NCBI GenBank assembly: GCA_021404685.1
Contig: QWHC01000001.1
Span: 186,001 to 250,000 of the forward strand
DNA from: Chloroflexi bacterium CFX4
GTDB taxonomy: Bacteria > Chloroflexota > Anaerolineae > Aggregatilineales > UBA2796
DNA: 64,000 bases
Reading direction: 5' to 3'
In this document: positions 34,333 through 42,993 of the stretch, piece after piece
Layout: every line of letters starts with the position of its first letter
Numbering within the stretch: the first letter of the stretch is position 1
The notes under the pieces: generated by a model
Database searches by the model: none
What the model saw: the letters and a program-made list of their open reading frames with translations, nothing else
What the model was told of the DNA's origin: nothing
Program-made: the position numbers and the translations under genes

Positions 34333-35220
34333 ATGATAAACTATGCAACTGCGGTCACTGCGCCGCCCAGAAGGTCTAAGCGCCACATTAACTACAATCG
34401 GGTGCTGCTGACAATCGTGAAGTACACCGTCTTGTGTGTGGTCACGCTGATCATCCTAGCGCCAAGCCTCACGGCAGTGTTAGGCGGCATCCGCACGACG
34501 GGCGAGTTTCTGGCAGAGCCGTTCGGCTTGCCCAAAGAGGGCATTCAGTGGGGCAACTTTGAGCGCATCCTGACCAATCCTGACTTTTGGAATTCGTTCA
34601 AGAACAGCGCCCTAATCACCGGCGGTGTGGTCATCATCGGTGTTACGCTGTCTTCCTGCCTTGCTTTCGTGTTCAGCCGAATGCGCTTTACGGGCAAAAT
34701 GCTACTCTTTAACATCCTGTCGTTAGGGTTGCTCTTTCCCTTGGTGGTGGCGATCCTGCCCATCTTCATCCAAATTCGCCAACTAGGGCTGATCAACAAC
34801 CTATGGGGCGTCATCCTGCCCATGGTTGCCTTTGGGATGCCGGGCAGCGTGATCATCTTGCGCGGCTTTTTCATGGCAATCCCAACCGAATTGGAAGATG
34901 CCGCCTACATTGATGGCTGCTCGACCCTGGGCTTCTTCCGTTTCATCCTGCTTCCGATGGCACGCCCGGCAATTGCAGCAGTTGCCACCTTGCAGGTGAT
35001 TGCCGCTTGGAATGAGTATTTCCTGCCGCTGTTGGTGCTGAACGATCAAAAACTGTGGCCCCTGCCACTCGGCATTATGCAGTTTCAAGGGCAGTATGGC
35101 TCGGAGTGGGCGTTGATCATGGCCTACATCACCATCCTGATCATTCCCGTCGTCCTCTTCTACATCCTGACACAGCGCTTCATCGTCACAGGGCTAACCG
35201 GCGGCGAGCTAAAGGGTTAA
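34333..35220 (+). CDS. Sugar ABC transporter permease, MalG/UgpE type
   Basis: 295 residues, six hydrophobic segments. The EAA loop is EDAAYIDGCSTLGFFRFILLP and the C-terminus ends FYILTQRFIVTGLTGGELKG, the normal MalG-like ending. The stop codon is 43 bp before the GH3 gene, so uptake and hydrolysis genes are likely co-transcribed. Confidence 0.93.
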   Translation: MINYATAVTAPPRRSKRHINYNRVLLTIVKYTVLCVVTLIILAPSLTAVLGGIRTTGEFLAEPFGLPKEGIQWGNFERILTNPDFWNSFKNSALITGGVVIIGVTLSSCLAFVFSRMRFTGKMLLFNILSLGLLFPLVVAILPIFIQIRQLGLINNLWGVILPMVAFGMPGSVIILRGFFMAIPTELEDAAYIDGCSTLGFFRFILLPMARPAIAAVATLQVIAAWNEYFLPLLVLNDQKLWPLPLGIMQFQGQYGSEWALIMAYITILIIPVVLFYILTQRFIVTGLTGGELKG

Positions 35221-35263
35221 GCGGCTACCCCATGCTATTCATCTTGAGAAACTAGGTTCAGAA

Positions 35264-37627
35264 ATGGCTATATCACCACGTTATCTCGATCCGTATCAAA
35301 CCATTCAGGCACGGGTGGATGCCCTGCTTGCTGAAATGACGCTGCCCGAAAAGGTTGCTCAACTGTGGGGCGTGTGGGTCAATGCGCTCATCAACGCGGA
35401 ACGGCAGTTCACGCCGGAGCGCGCCACACCGCACCTGCAAAATGGCATTGGGCAGATTTCCCGCGTGGGTGGTGCTTCCATCTTGCCGCCTGTGCAAAGC
35501 GCCGAACTTGCCAACACCATTCAGCGCTACCTGAAAGAGCAAACACGGCTTGGCATCCCGGCAATCGTCCATGAGGAAAGCTGCGCGGGCTACCTAGCGC
35601 CCAACGCCACCACCTTCCCACAGGCAATCGGCTTGGCGGCAACTTGGCTGCCCGAACTGGTAGAGCAGATGACCAGCCTGATCAGCCGTCAAATGCGCTC
35701 TGTTGGCGCGCACCATGCCCTAGCGCCTGTCCTGGATGTGGCACGTGATCCCCGCTGGGGACGCTCGGAAGAAACTTTCGGCGAAGACCCATATCTGATC
35801 AGCCAGATGGGCATTGCTTACGTGCGTGGCTTGCAGGGCGACGATCTGCGGGAAGGCATCGCTGCCACACTCAAGCACTTCCTCAGCTACAGCGCTTCTG
35901 AGGGCGGCATGAACTGGGCGCCGGCGCACATTGGTGCGCGTGAACTGCGTGAGGTCTACGCCGCGCCGTTCAAAGCTGCCCTGCACGTGGCGAAGGCTGC
36001 CACGGTCATGAACGCCTACCATGAGATGGATGGCGTGCCAGTCGGTAGCTCGCGTGAGATTCTCTATGATTTCTTGCGCGGCGAACTCGGCTTCGACGGC
36101 GTGTTGGCGTCGGACTACTTCACGCTGAAAACCTTTGTCGAATATCACAAGATTGCTGCCGACAAGACCGAGGCGGCACACTATGGGCTGCTGGCAGGCA
36201 TGGACATTGAACTGCCGTCGGCGGATTGCTACGGTGAGCCGCTGCTGCAAGGGCTGGCAGACGGCAGAATTGATCCGCAGTTGGTGGAGGAGAGCGCTAA
36301 GCGCGTCCTCACGCTCAAGTTCCAGTTGGGCTTGTTTGAAAATCCGTTCGTGGAGACGGGACGCATCCCTGAAATCTACAGTGGTGACTATGGCGTAACG
36401 CTCTCCCGCGAGATTGCCGAGAAAACATTGGTGCTGCTCAAAAATGAGGGCGCACTGCTGCCGCTGAGCGACTCGCTCGATTCTATCGCGGTCATCGGAC
36501 CACACGCCGATAGCATCCGCCTGCTGCAAGGCGACTATCACTTCCCATCGCACCATGAAGGCGTTTTCGATCCGAGCGTGAGCCTTGACGCGCCCACACC
36601 CGGCGCTAATGCCATGCACCAAAACTGGGCTGACCTTTTCCCGCCTTCGGTCAGTGTGTTGGCGGGCATCCGTGCCGCCGTCGCACCGACCACCCAAGTA
36701 ATCTACGCGCAGGGCTGCGAAGTGACGGGTGAGGATCGCTCAGGCTTTGCGCTGGCAGTCACTGCTGCCAAGCAAGCGAAGGTCGCTATTGTGGTGGTGG
36801 GCGATAAATCAGGGCTATCACAGCCATCAGGCGCCACCTGTGGCGAGGCGGTGGATAGCGGTACGTTAGAACTGCCCGGCGTCCAGCTTGATCTGATCAA
36901 GGCAATCCACGAAAGCGGCACGCCGGTGGTGGTGGTCTTGCTCAGCGGCAGACCGTACACCCTCACATGGCTAGACGCGAACATCCCGGCTATCTTAGCG
37001 GCGTGGTTCCCAGCGGAACAGGGCGGCGCAGCCATTGCCAACGTGCTGTTTGGCAAGGTCAATCCGGGCGGCAAACTGCCAATGACCTTCCCGCGCCACG
37101 TTGGGCAGCTGCCGGTCTTCTACGCGCACAAGCCCTCTGGTGGGCGCAGCAATTGGTGGGGCGATTACTTTGATCTGTCCGCCAAGCCGCTGTATGCCTT
37201 TGGGCATGGGCTGAGCTACACGCGCTTTGAATACAGCGACCTGACGGTTGATTTGGCGCAAGCACGCGCTGATCAGCAGGTCAATATCGCCTTCACACTC
37301 AAGAATGTTGGCGAACGGGCGGGCGATGAAGTGGTACAACTTTATGTAGGGGATCCGATTGCCAGCGTGACGCGCCCTGTGAAGCTGCTCAAGGGCTTCA
37401 AGCGCCTTACCTTGCAGCCGAACGAGAGCAAACGCATCACCTTCACGCTGGATGTGCGCCATTTGGCGTTCTATGACCGCGCAATGCGCTACGTGGTCGA
37501 ACCCGGTCAGATTGTGGTTGGCATCGGCGCTTCCGCCGAGGACATTCGGCTGACGGGTGGCTTTGAAATCGTGGGCGAAACAACGCCCGTTGAGCAAGTC
37601 TATTCAACGCCTGTGCAGGTTTCCTGA
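35264..37627 (+). CDS. Glycoside hydrolase family 3 (beta-glucosidase/beta-xylosidase)
   Basis: A 787-residue cytoplasmic GH3 enzyme without a signal peptide. The (beta/alpha)8 domain covers about 10-330, with the acid-rich motif DVARDPRWGRSEETFGEDP and the nucleophile D284 in GVLASDYF. The alpha/beta sandwich domain follows (VVVVLLSGRPYTLTW, AAWFPAEQGGAAIANVLFG), then a fibronectin-III-like C-terminal domain (DEVVQLYVGDP). It releases glucose or xylose from the non-reducing end of imported oligosaccharides. Neighbouring a GH8 of the Rex type, beta-xylosidase activity is the better guess. Confidence 0.9.
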   Translation: MAISPRYLDPYQTIQARVDALLAEMTLPEKVAQLWGVWVNALINAERQFTPERATPHLQNGIGQISRVGGASILPPVQSAELANTIQRYLKEQTRLGIPAIVHEESCAGYLAPNATTFPQAIGLAATWLPELVEQMTSLISRQMRSVGAHHALAPVLDVARDPRWGRSEETFGEDPYLISQMGIAYVRGLQGDDLREGIAATLKHFLSYSASEGGMNWAPAHIGARELREVYAAPFKAALHVAKAATVMNAYHEMDGVPVGSSREILYDFLRGELGFDGVLASDYFTLKTFVEYHKIAADKTEAAHYGLLAGMDIELPSADCYGEPLLQGLADGRIDPQLVEESAKRVLTLKFQLGLFENPFVETGRIPEIYSGDYGVTLSREIAEKTLVLLKNEGALLPLSDSLDSIAVIGPHADSIRLLQGDYHFPSHHEGVFDPSVSLDAPTPGANAMHQNWADLFPPSVSVLAGIRAAVAPTTQVIYAQGCEVTGEDRSGFALAVTAAKQAKVAIVVVGDKSGLSQPSGATCGEAVDSGTLELPGVQLDLIKAIHESGTPVVVVLLSGRPYTLTWLDANIPAILAAWFPAEQGGAAIANVLFGKVNPGGKLPMTFPRHVGQLPVFYAHKPSGGRSNWWGDYFDLSAKPLYAFGHGLSYTRFEYSDLTVDLAQARADQQVNIAFTLKNVGERAGDEVVQLYVGDPIASVTRPVKLLKGFKRLTLQPNESKRITFTLDVRHLAFYDRAMRYVVEPGQIVVGIGASAEDIRLTGGFEIVGETTPVEQVYSTPVQVS

Positions 37628-37715
37628 AAGGCGATCTAAGTTCGTGCGGCGCGGTCGGTAGGGACTAACAACGCACTTATGGGCTGCGCCGTTGGTGAGA
37701 GGAACTACTCTGTTT

Positions 37716-38990
37716 ATGTTTTCTAAATTTCTGGCGCTGATCATCTTGAGCGCAATGGTTTACCAAACGAGCCTTCCTATGCTGTCATCTAGCGAAACAG
37801 GACACAACGATTCGCCCAGCAGGCTTGGGCAGAACGGCAACGGCGCATTCTTCACCGGGCAGTATCCAAACCTGCTTGCCGAAGCAGGCTATAGCGAAGA
37901 AGACATCAACGCTCGGATTGAGCAGGTCTGGAACACGCTTTTCTATGGCAACGATGACACAGAGCGCGTCTATTATCCCGTCGGTGAGGATATGGCTTAT
38001 ATCCTCGACGTGAACAACAACGATGTCCGCAGCGAAGGCATGTCCTATGGCATGATGATCGCTGTGCAGTTGGATAAGAAAGCGGAATTTGACCGCCTTT
38101 GGAAGTGGACGCGCACTTATATGTACCACACCGATCCACAGTATCGCGGCTTCTTCTCGTGGCAACACGCGCCCGACGGCACCCGTCTGGATAGAAATTC
38201 CGCGCCGGATGGCGAGACGTGGTTTGTGATGGCGCTCTTTTTTGCGGCGGCACGCTGGGGCGATGGCGAAGGCATCTTCAACTATACCGCTGAGGCAAAC
38301 GCACTGCTGCACGAGATGCTGCACAAGCCCGAAACCAGCCAAACGCTGACCGCCATGTTTGATCCCAAGACGACCTATGTCGTATTCGTCCCCAACTATG
38401 GCGAACTGAGCAGCTTCACCGATCCTTCCTACCATGCGCCGCACTACTACGAACTGTGGGCGCGTTGGGCAGCCGCCGATCAGGATTTCTGGGTGCGTGC
38501 TGCCAGCGCCAGCCGCGCCTTTTGGAAGCTTGCCGCACACCCTGAAACCGGTTTGATGCCCAACTATGCTAACTTTGACGGCACGCCCAAACCGTGGGGC
38601 GATTATGGTGAGTTCTTCTATGCGGACGCTTGGCGCTGCGCCATGATGGTGGCGATGGATCACGTCTGGTTTGGTGTTGACCCATGGCAGGTGGAACAGA
38701 GCAATCGCCTGCTGCGCTTCTTCCATGGTCTGGGCATTGATAGCTACAACGCAAAGTTCCGCGTGGACGGCACGCCTGCTCAGCCGCAGCACCGTTCGCT
38801 AGGGCTGATCGCTATGAATGCCACGGCAGCCCTTGCCGCCGATGATGACATCCGTTGGGAATTTGTGCGCGCCTTCTGGGACTCACCACTGACGGTAGGG
38901 CGCTACCGCTACTACGATAACCTGCTCTATATGTTCGCGCTGCTCCAACTTAGCGGAAATTTCAGGATTTACACGCCATCAGGCTCCTAA
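37716..38990 (+). CDS. Glycoside hydrolase family 8, Rex-like oligoxylanase
   Basis: About 424 residues from ATG 37716 (TTG 37692 is possible but sits before the GAGAGG site). The catalytic acid is E107 in DVRSEGMSYGMM, a motif shared with reducing-end xylose-releasing exo-oligoxylanases (Rex, EC 3.2.1.156) and GH8 xylanases; also GFFSWQHAPDG and WGDYGEFFYADAWRCAMM. An N-terminal hydrophobic stretch (residues 3-20) may be a membrane anchor or signal, unlike the cytoplasmic Bacillus Rex. It would trim xylo-oligosaccharides together with the GH3 enzyme. Confidence 0.85.
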   Translation: MFSKFLALIILSAMVYQTSLPMLSSSETGHNDSPSRLGQNGNGAFFTGQYPNLLAEAGYSEEDINARIEQVWNTLFYGNDDTERVYYPVGEDMAYILDVNNNDVRSEGMSYGMMIAVQLDKKAEFDRLWKWTRTYMYHTDPQYRGFFSWQHAPDGTRLDRNSAPDGETWFVMALFFAAARWGDGEGIFNYTAEANALLHEMLHKPETSQTLTAMFDPKTTYVVFVPNYGELSSFTDPSYHAPHYYELWARWAAADQDFWVRAASASRAFWKLAAHPETGLMPNYANFDGTPKPWGDYGEFFYADAWRCAMMVAMDHVWFGVDPWQVEQSNRLLRFFHGLGIDSYNAKFRVDGTPAQPQHRSLGLIAMNATAALAADDDIRWEFVRAFWDSPLTVGRYRYYDNLLYMFALLQLSGNFRIYTPSGS

Positions 38991-39055
38991 GGGAGCCTCC
39001 GAGCGCGCCCTGCGTGCCACATTCCGTGTGAATGGTCTACAGATAATCAACAGGT

Positions 39056-39075
39056 GGGCGGGATAAATCCCGCCC
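39056..39075. repeat. Intergenic palindrome GGGCGGGAT/ATCCCGCCC
   Basis: A perfect 9-bp stem with a 2-nt loop, about 65 bp after the GH8 stop. It resembles the stem at 30547-30566. The stretch 38991-39168 otherwise holds only such hairpin-forming sequence, including GGCTCC/GGGAGCC overlapping the GH8 stop. Confidence 0.65.
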
Positions 39076-39168
39076 CGTCATTTCCAATACGCTCCGCTCC
39101 CCTTTCCCTGCTGGCGGGCGGGGGATATGCCGCGCCCTTCCACGCTACCCTTCACCCCTCAGAGCGTG

Positions 39169-39174
39169 TATAAT
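39169..39174 (+). promoter_or_regulatory. -10 box of the YchF-like gene
   Basis: A perfect TATAAT preceded directly by TG, 36 bp upstream of the start codon. No convincing -35 hexamer is seen. Confidence 0.5.
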
Positions 39175-39210
39175 GCCGCCAGATACACCAACAGCATAAA
39201 AGGACACTTC

Positions 39211-40290
39211 ATGCGGCTAGGCATTATTGGCTTGCCCAACAGCGGCAAGACGACCCTCTTTAACGCATTGACGCGCAGCAACCGTCCCACCGGCGCCGTC
39301 AGCGGCGGCAAACTTGAAGTCTTTACGGCGGTCGTGCCGGTGCCAGATGCGCGCATTGACCAGCTCAGCGCGATGTACAAGCCGAAAAAGACCATCTACG
39401 CTACCATCACCTACACCGATATTGCCGGGCTGGAGCGCGGCATCGGCAAGGAAGGCATCAGCGGTGAACTGCGAAATCAGCTTCAGCAGGTGGAAGGCTT
39501 TATCCATGTGGTGCGCGCCTTTGAAGATGAGAATGTGCCGCACCCTGAGATCACGGTTGATCCGCTGCGCGACCTTAGCACGGTGGATACCGAATTCCTG
39601 CTGAGCGATCTGGTCACTGTGGAGAAGCGCCTAGAGCGCCTGACCGACGAGCGGCGCAAAGGCAAGCCCTCTAACCCGACTACCTTTGAAGCAGAGCTGG
39701 AGACGCTGACGCGCTTTAAGGCACACCTGGACGAGCTAAAGCCGCTGCGCGACCTTGAGACGAGCGAAGAAGAACGGCGTTTGGTGCGCGGCTACGGCTT
39801 GCTCTCGCTGAAGCCCGTCTTGGTCATCTTCAACGCGGGCGATCAGCCTTTTGATCTGGATCGGGCGGCGGGCTACCAACATGGGACGACGCGCCTGATC
39901 ACCTTGCAGGGCAAGATCGAGGCAGAGATTGCTCAGTTGGAAGGCGAAGATCAGCGCTTGTTCTTGGAAGAATACGGCATTCAAGAGGCGGGCGCACAGC
40001 GCGCCATCCGCGAGAGCTACGAACTGCTGCACATTCAATCCTTCTTCACCGTCGGACCGGACGAGGTGCGCGCTTGGACGATTCCCGTCGGCGCAACGGC
40101 GCAAGAGGCTGCCGGTACAATCCACTCGGACTTGGCACGCGGCTTCATCCGCGCTGAAGTGACCGCCTGCACCGACCTGCTGACGCTCGGCAGCGAGGCA
40201 GAGGTGAAAAAGCAGGGCAAAATGCGCCTTGAGGGCAAAGAGTACATCGTCAAAGATGGCGACATTATGCATGTGCGCGCCAATGTATAG
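39211..40290 (+). CDS. YchF/OLA1-like Obg-family ATPase (divergent)
   Basis: 359 residues from ATG 39211, chosen for AGGA 7 bp upstream and because it starts at MRLGIIGLPNSGKTTLFNAL. Walker A is GLPNSGKT and the switch-II region is DIAGLERGIGKEG. The C-terminal TGS domain (FFTVGPDEVRAWTIPVGATA, AARGFIRAEV-like) is well conserved. YchF normally has GLPNVGKS, GASKGEGLG after DIAGL and an NVxE nucleotide-base motif; here these are GLPNSGKT, GIGKEGISG and FNAGD. The family binds ATP, touches ribosomes and responds to redox stress. It may be a lineage-specific paralogue. The SDR gene follows after 12 bp. Confidence 0.85.
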   Translation: MRLGIIGLPNSGKTTLFNALTRSNRPTGAVSGGKLEVFTAVVPVPDARIDQLSAMYKPKKTIYATITYTDIAGLERGIGKEGISGELRNQLQQVEGFIHVVRAFEDENVPHPEITVDPLRDLSTVDTEFLLSDLVTVEKRLERLTDERRKGKPSNPTTFEAELETLTRFKAHLDELKPLRDLETSEEERRLVRGYGLLSLKPVLVIFNAGDQPFDLDRAAGYQHGTTRLITLQGKIEAEIAQLEGEDQRLFLEEYGIQEAGAQRAIRESYELLHIQSFFTVGPDEVRAWTIPVGATAQEAAGTIHSDLARGFIRAEVTACTDLLTLGSEAEVKKQGKMRLEGKEYIVKDGDIMHVRANV

Positions 40291-40302
40291 GAAGGCGAAG
40301 TC

Positions 40303-41301
40303 ATGGTAAAAGCGCTCGTCACAGGCGGCACAGGCTTTTTGGGTGCGCATGTTGCCCGCACTTTGGTGGAAGCAGGGCATGAGGTGCGCGTGCTGCGGCG
40401 CGCCAGCTCACGCACCGATCTAATCGCTGATCTGCCTGTTGAACACGCTATGGGCGATGTTACCGATATTGACTCACTACGTGCGGCAGTGGCCGGCTGC
40501 GCGTGGGTCTTTCACACGGCAGCCGTCGCCGATTACTGGCGCGCACAGCGTGCGAAGATGTATCAGGTGAATGTCGAAGGGACGCGCAACGTCTTTCAGG
40601 CGGCGCGGACAGCAGATGTAGAGCGCGTCGTGCTGACCAGCAGCGGCGCAGCGGTTGGTTTGCGCGCTGACGGTCTGCCAAGCGATGAGTTGGTGACGTT
40701 TAACCTGCCGCCGTCGCGCTTTCCCTACGGTCACAGCAAGTTTCTGGCAGAGCTGGAAGCGGCGCAGGCGGCGGCGAACGGTCTGCCCGTCGTCACGCTC
40801 AATCCGTCGGTCATCTTCGGCCCCGGCGATCTCAACCTGATCTCTGGAAGCATGATTGTCGAGCCAGCACGTGGCTTGGTGCCGCCGTTCTACCCTGCCG
40901 GCGCGGTGACTGCCATTGACGTGCGCGATGTGGCAGCCGCACACCTTGCCGCCGCGCAATATGGCACCGTTGGCGAGCGCTATCTGCTGGGTGCGCAAGA
41001 TGTGACCTACCGCGAGTTGTTCGCCATGATCTGCGAGATTGTCGGCGTGCGCGCACCCAAGCTGCCGCTGCCGAAGGCACTGGCAACGCCGCTTTCCTAT
41101 CTGGTTGGCGGACTAAGCAGGCTTGGCATCAAGCTGCCGATCAACGCTGACCAAATCTGGCTGAGTGCGCGGCGTGTGCTGTTCGATTCAAGCAAGGCGT
41201 GGGCTGCCTTTGGCGCACCGCGCATCACGCTGCGCCAATCGTTAGAGGATACTTACCAGTGGTACGTCGCACAGGGCATCATTAAGCAAAGCGGCAAGTA
41301 G
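40303..41301 (+). CDS. NAD-dependent epimerase/dehydratase (extended SDR)
   Basis: A 332-residue extended short-chain dehydrogenase. The nucleotide-binding motif is TGGTGFLGAHV, the catalytic pair is Y-x-x-x-K in FPYGHSKF, with an upstream Ser in TSSGAAVG. It resembles dihydroflavonol-reductase-like and hopanoid-associated (HpnA-like) epimerases. The substrate is probably a nucleotide sugar or lipid-linked alcohol but cannot be determined. It begins 12 bp after the YchF-like gene and likely shares its message. Confidence 0.88.
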   Translation: MVKALVTGGTGFLGAHVARTLVEAGHEVRVLRRASSRTDLIADLPVEHAMGDVTDIDSLRAAVAGCAWVFHTAAVADYWRAQRAKMYQVNVEGTRNVFQAARTADVERVVLTSSGAAVGLRADGLPSDELVTFNLPPSRFPYGHSKFLAELEAAQAAANGLPVVTLNPSVIFGPGDLNLISGSMIVEPARGLVPPFYPAGAVTAIDVRDVAAAHLAAAQYGTVGERYLLGAQDVTYRELFAMICEIVGVRAPKLPLPKALATPLSYLVGGLSRLGIKLPINADQIWLSARRVLFDSSKAWAAFGAPRITLRQSLEDTYQWYVAQGIIKQSGK

Positions 41302-41489
41302 AGATACGCCCAGACTGCCAACCACCGATGCGTGTGAAGTAGTAGGTGAGGATCATGTAGGCGGCGTAGCTGGTGGCGCCTGCGATGCCACTATAAACAA
41401 CGGCGCGCCACCGTCCCAACATAGCGTGCCAGAAGGACTAGACAAATCATCCGCAGCGCGAGACGCGCCAGAGATGCCTCTTGGTTCAT
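41282..41489 (-). pseudogene. Remnant of a small membrane-protein gene behind the amine oxidase
   Basis: A frame starting at ATG 41489, in a 4-bp ATGA overlap with the amine oxidase stop, reads MNQEASLARLALRMICLVLL and closes at 41391. An overlapping second frame from ATG 41422 to TAA 41282 reads MLGRWRAVVYSGIAGATSYA and then AYMILTYYFTRIGGW. Joined by a frameshift near 41420 they would make one protein of about 65 residues with two hydrophobic helices. The 3' end runs 20 bp into the convergent SDR gene. The coupled start and hydrophobic content suggest a decayed or truncated gene rather than chance, but I do not recognise a family. Confidence 0.4.
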
Positions 41490-42850
41490 TCGGCAAGGCG
41501 CACGATGCGCTGCGCCTCGCGCTCCCCGCTCATCATAGCGCCATGCACTGTGGCGGGATAAGTGGACAGTGTGCCTTCGCCAGCAAAAAAGAGCCGATTT
41601 TGCACAGGGCGCGCTAGGGTGTTGTAGTCACTGCGCCGCGCGCCGGGTGGCACGTGCGAGTAAGCGCCACGCGCAAAAGAATCGCTCTGCCACGCTGTGA
41701 CGGCAAAGGACTCAGGCTGCGGGATAGCTCTGCCAAAGGCGCGTTGCAGCGTCTCCAAGGCGCGCCAAACAGCCTGCTGGGGCGAGAGCCGCTCAAGGCT
41801 ACGCGCCTGTGCGCCACGTGCCAATGCCACTAAAATCGGCTGCTCATGCAGCACTTGCAGGTTGAAGAATTCTAGAGCTTCGTCGGTCGCTTCACCCAGA
41901 TAGGCGAAACGATGCAGTTCCTCGTTCCAGAACGGGTGCGTAAAGCGCATGGCAATCTTGTTCAGCAAGCCCATTTGCAGGCGGCTGAGCGCTGCGCGCT
42001 TGGATTCAGGGAGGGCAGGCTTGAAAACAACAGCGCCGCTCTGTAGCACGCCGATGGGCAAGGTGACTACGGCACGATCCGCCTCAAAGATGCGCCCGTC
42101 CGCCGTTTTCAGGCGCACCCCGCTGCGGTCATAGGCAACCTCGCTGACGACCGTGTTCAGCTGCACGTTCAAATCGCGGGCGAGGAAGGCGATCAGCTTG
42201 CCATAACCTTCGCGCAGCAGCAGATGATCGCCGCCAAAGGCGCGATCCTCATTCCACGCTAAGAGCGATAGATCGCTCGCATCAGCGCCCCATTCCAGCT
42301 CAATTTCGCTGGCAAGTGCCCACAAAATGGCTCGTTTTTCAGCGCCAACCAGCGCGTACTCCGGGAGTAGCACTGCTAAAACGTCGGCTATGGAAGTGCT
42401 TTCATCAACCAGACCGTGCGTTTTGGCGGCTTCTAGCTCCTGCAAGATATCAGCGGCTGTCTCCATCACAACGCTCACCTGATCTGCGGAGAGCTGCCGA
42501 CCGTTGCCCGTGTATAAAGCGAACGCCTCAAAGTCGCTTGCTACACTGCGAATGCCCACCGTGCGGGCTAGAGCGGTCAGCGGGTTGCGGCGGCTGCCAT
42601 GAATCCATGCCGCGCCCATGTCCAGCGGCACACCGAGCGAGTCATCCGTCCAGATGCGCCCTCCCAGCCGATCGCGCCCCTCTAGAACGGTCACTCTGAA
42701 GCCCGCCGCTTGCAAGGTACGCGCTGCGCTGATGCCCGCCATGCCTGCCCCAATGACCAGCATAGACTCGGCGGCGCGCCCTGCGCGCCGCGGTAGTGAC
42801 GCAGCAAGCGCGTTCAGCCCTAAAAATTGCAGAAAGTGGCGACGGTGCAT
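41486..42850 (-). CDS. Flavin-containing amine oxidase, Tat-exported
   Basis: A 454-residue FAD enzyme. The N-terminus MHRRHFLQFLGLNALAASLP has an RRxFL twin-arginine signal. The dinucleotide-binding motif is VIGAGMAGISAARTL followed by LEGRDRLGGRIWT, and the FAD C-terminal motif is RLFFAGEGTLSTYPATVHGAM. These are traits of the monoamine/polyamine oxidase family. Being folded with FAD before export fits the Tat route. Substrates could be polyamines; a link with the decarboxylase at 9717 is speculative. It is divergent from pruA. Confidence 0.88.
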   Translation of the reverse strand: MHRRHFLQFLGLNALAASLPRRAGRAAESMLVIGAGMAGISAARTLQAAGFRVTVLEGRDRLGGRIWTDDSLGVPLDMGAAWIHGSRRNPLTALARTVGIRSVASDFEAFALYTGNGRQLSADQVSVVMETAADILQELEAAKTHGLVDESTSIADVLAVLLPEYALVGAEKRAILWALASEIELEWGADASDLSLLAWNEDRAFGGDHLLLREGYGKLIAFLARDLNVQLNTVVSEVAYDRSGVRLKTADGRIFEADRAVVTLPIGVLQSGAVVFKPALPESKRAALSRLQMGLLNKIAMRFTHPFWNEELHRFAYLGEATDEALEFFNLQVLHEQPILVALARGAQARSLERLSPQQAVWRALETLQRAFGRAIPQPESFAVTAWQSDSFARGAYSHVPPGARRSDYNTLARPVQNRLFFAGEGTLSTYPATVHGAMMSGEREAQRIVRLAE

Positions 42851-42905
42851 ACTGTTTTATCCATCTCAAGCTGCTGTTATGGAGATTGTACCCCGGCCTC
42901 CACAT

Positions 42906-42936
42906 TTGGAAAGCGCTCCAACTAACGCGCTATAAT
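42906..42936 (+). promoter_or_regulatory. Candidate promoter of pruA
   Basis: TATAAT at 42931-42936 is perfect; the best -35 is TTGGAA at 42906-42911 with a long 19-bp spacer. It lies 57 bp before the start codon. Confidence 0.55.
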
Positions 42937-42993
42937 TCTAGGCACGCGCCGTCAAGGCATAGATTTGCTCTAGATTTAGAGAGGTTTTTAACA

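Noticed and set aside
35720..36697. 325-codon frame opposite the GH3 gene, and similar long frames opposite dnaJ, the GH8 gene and the GT4 gene
   Set aside because: All are fully contained within well-supported genes and lack motifs, ribosome sites or promoters.
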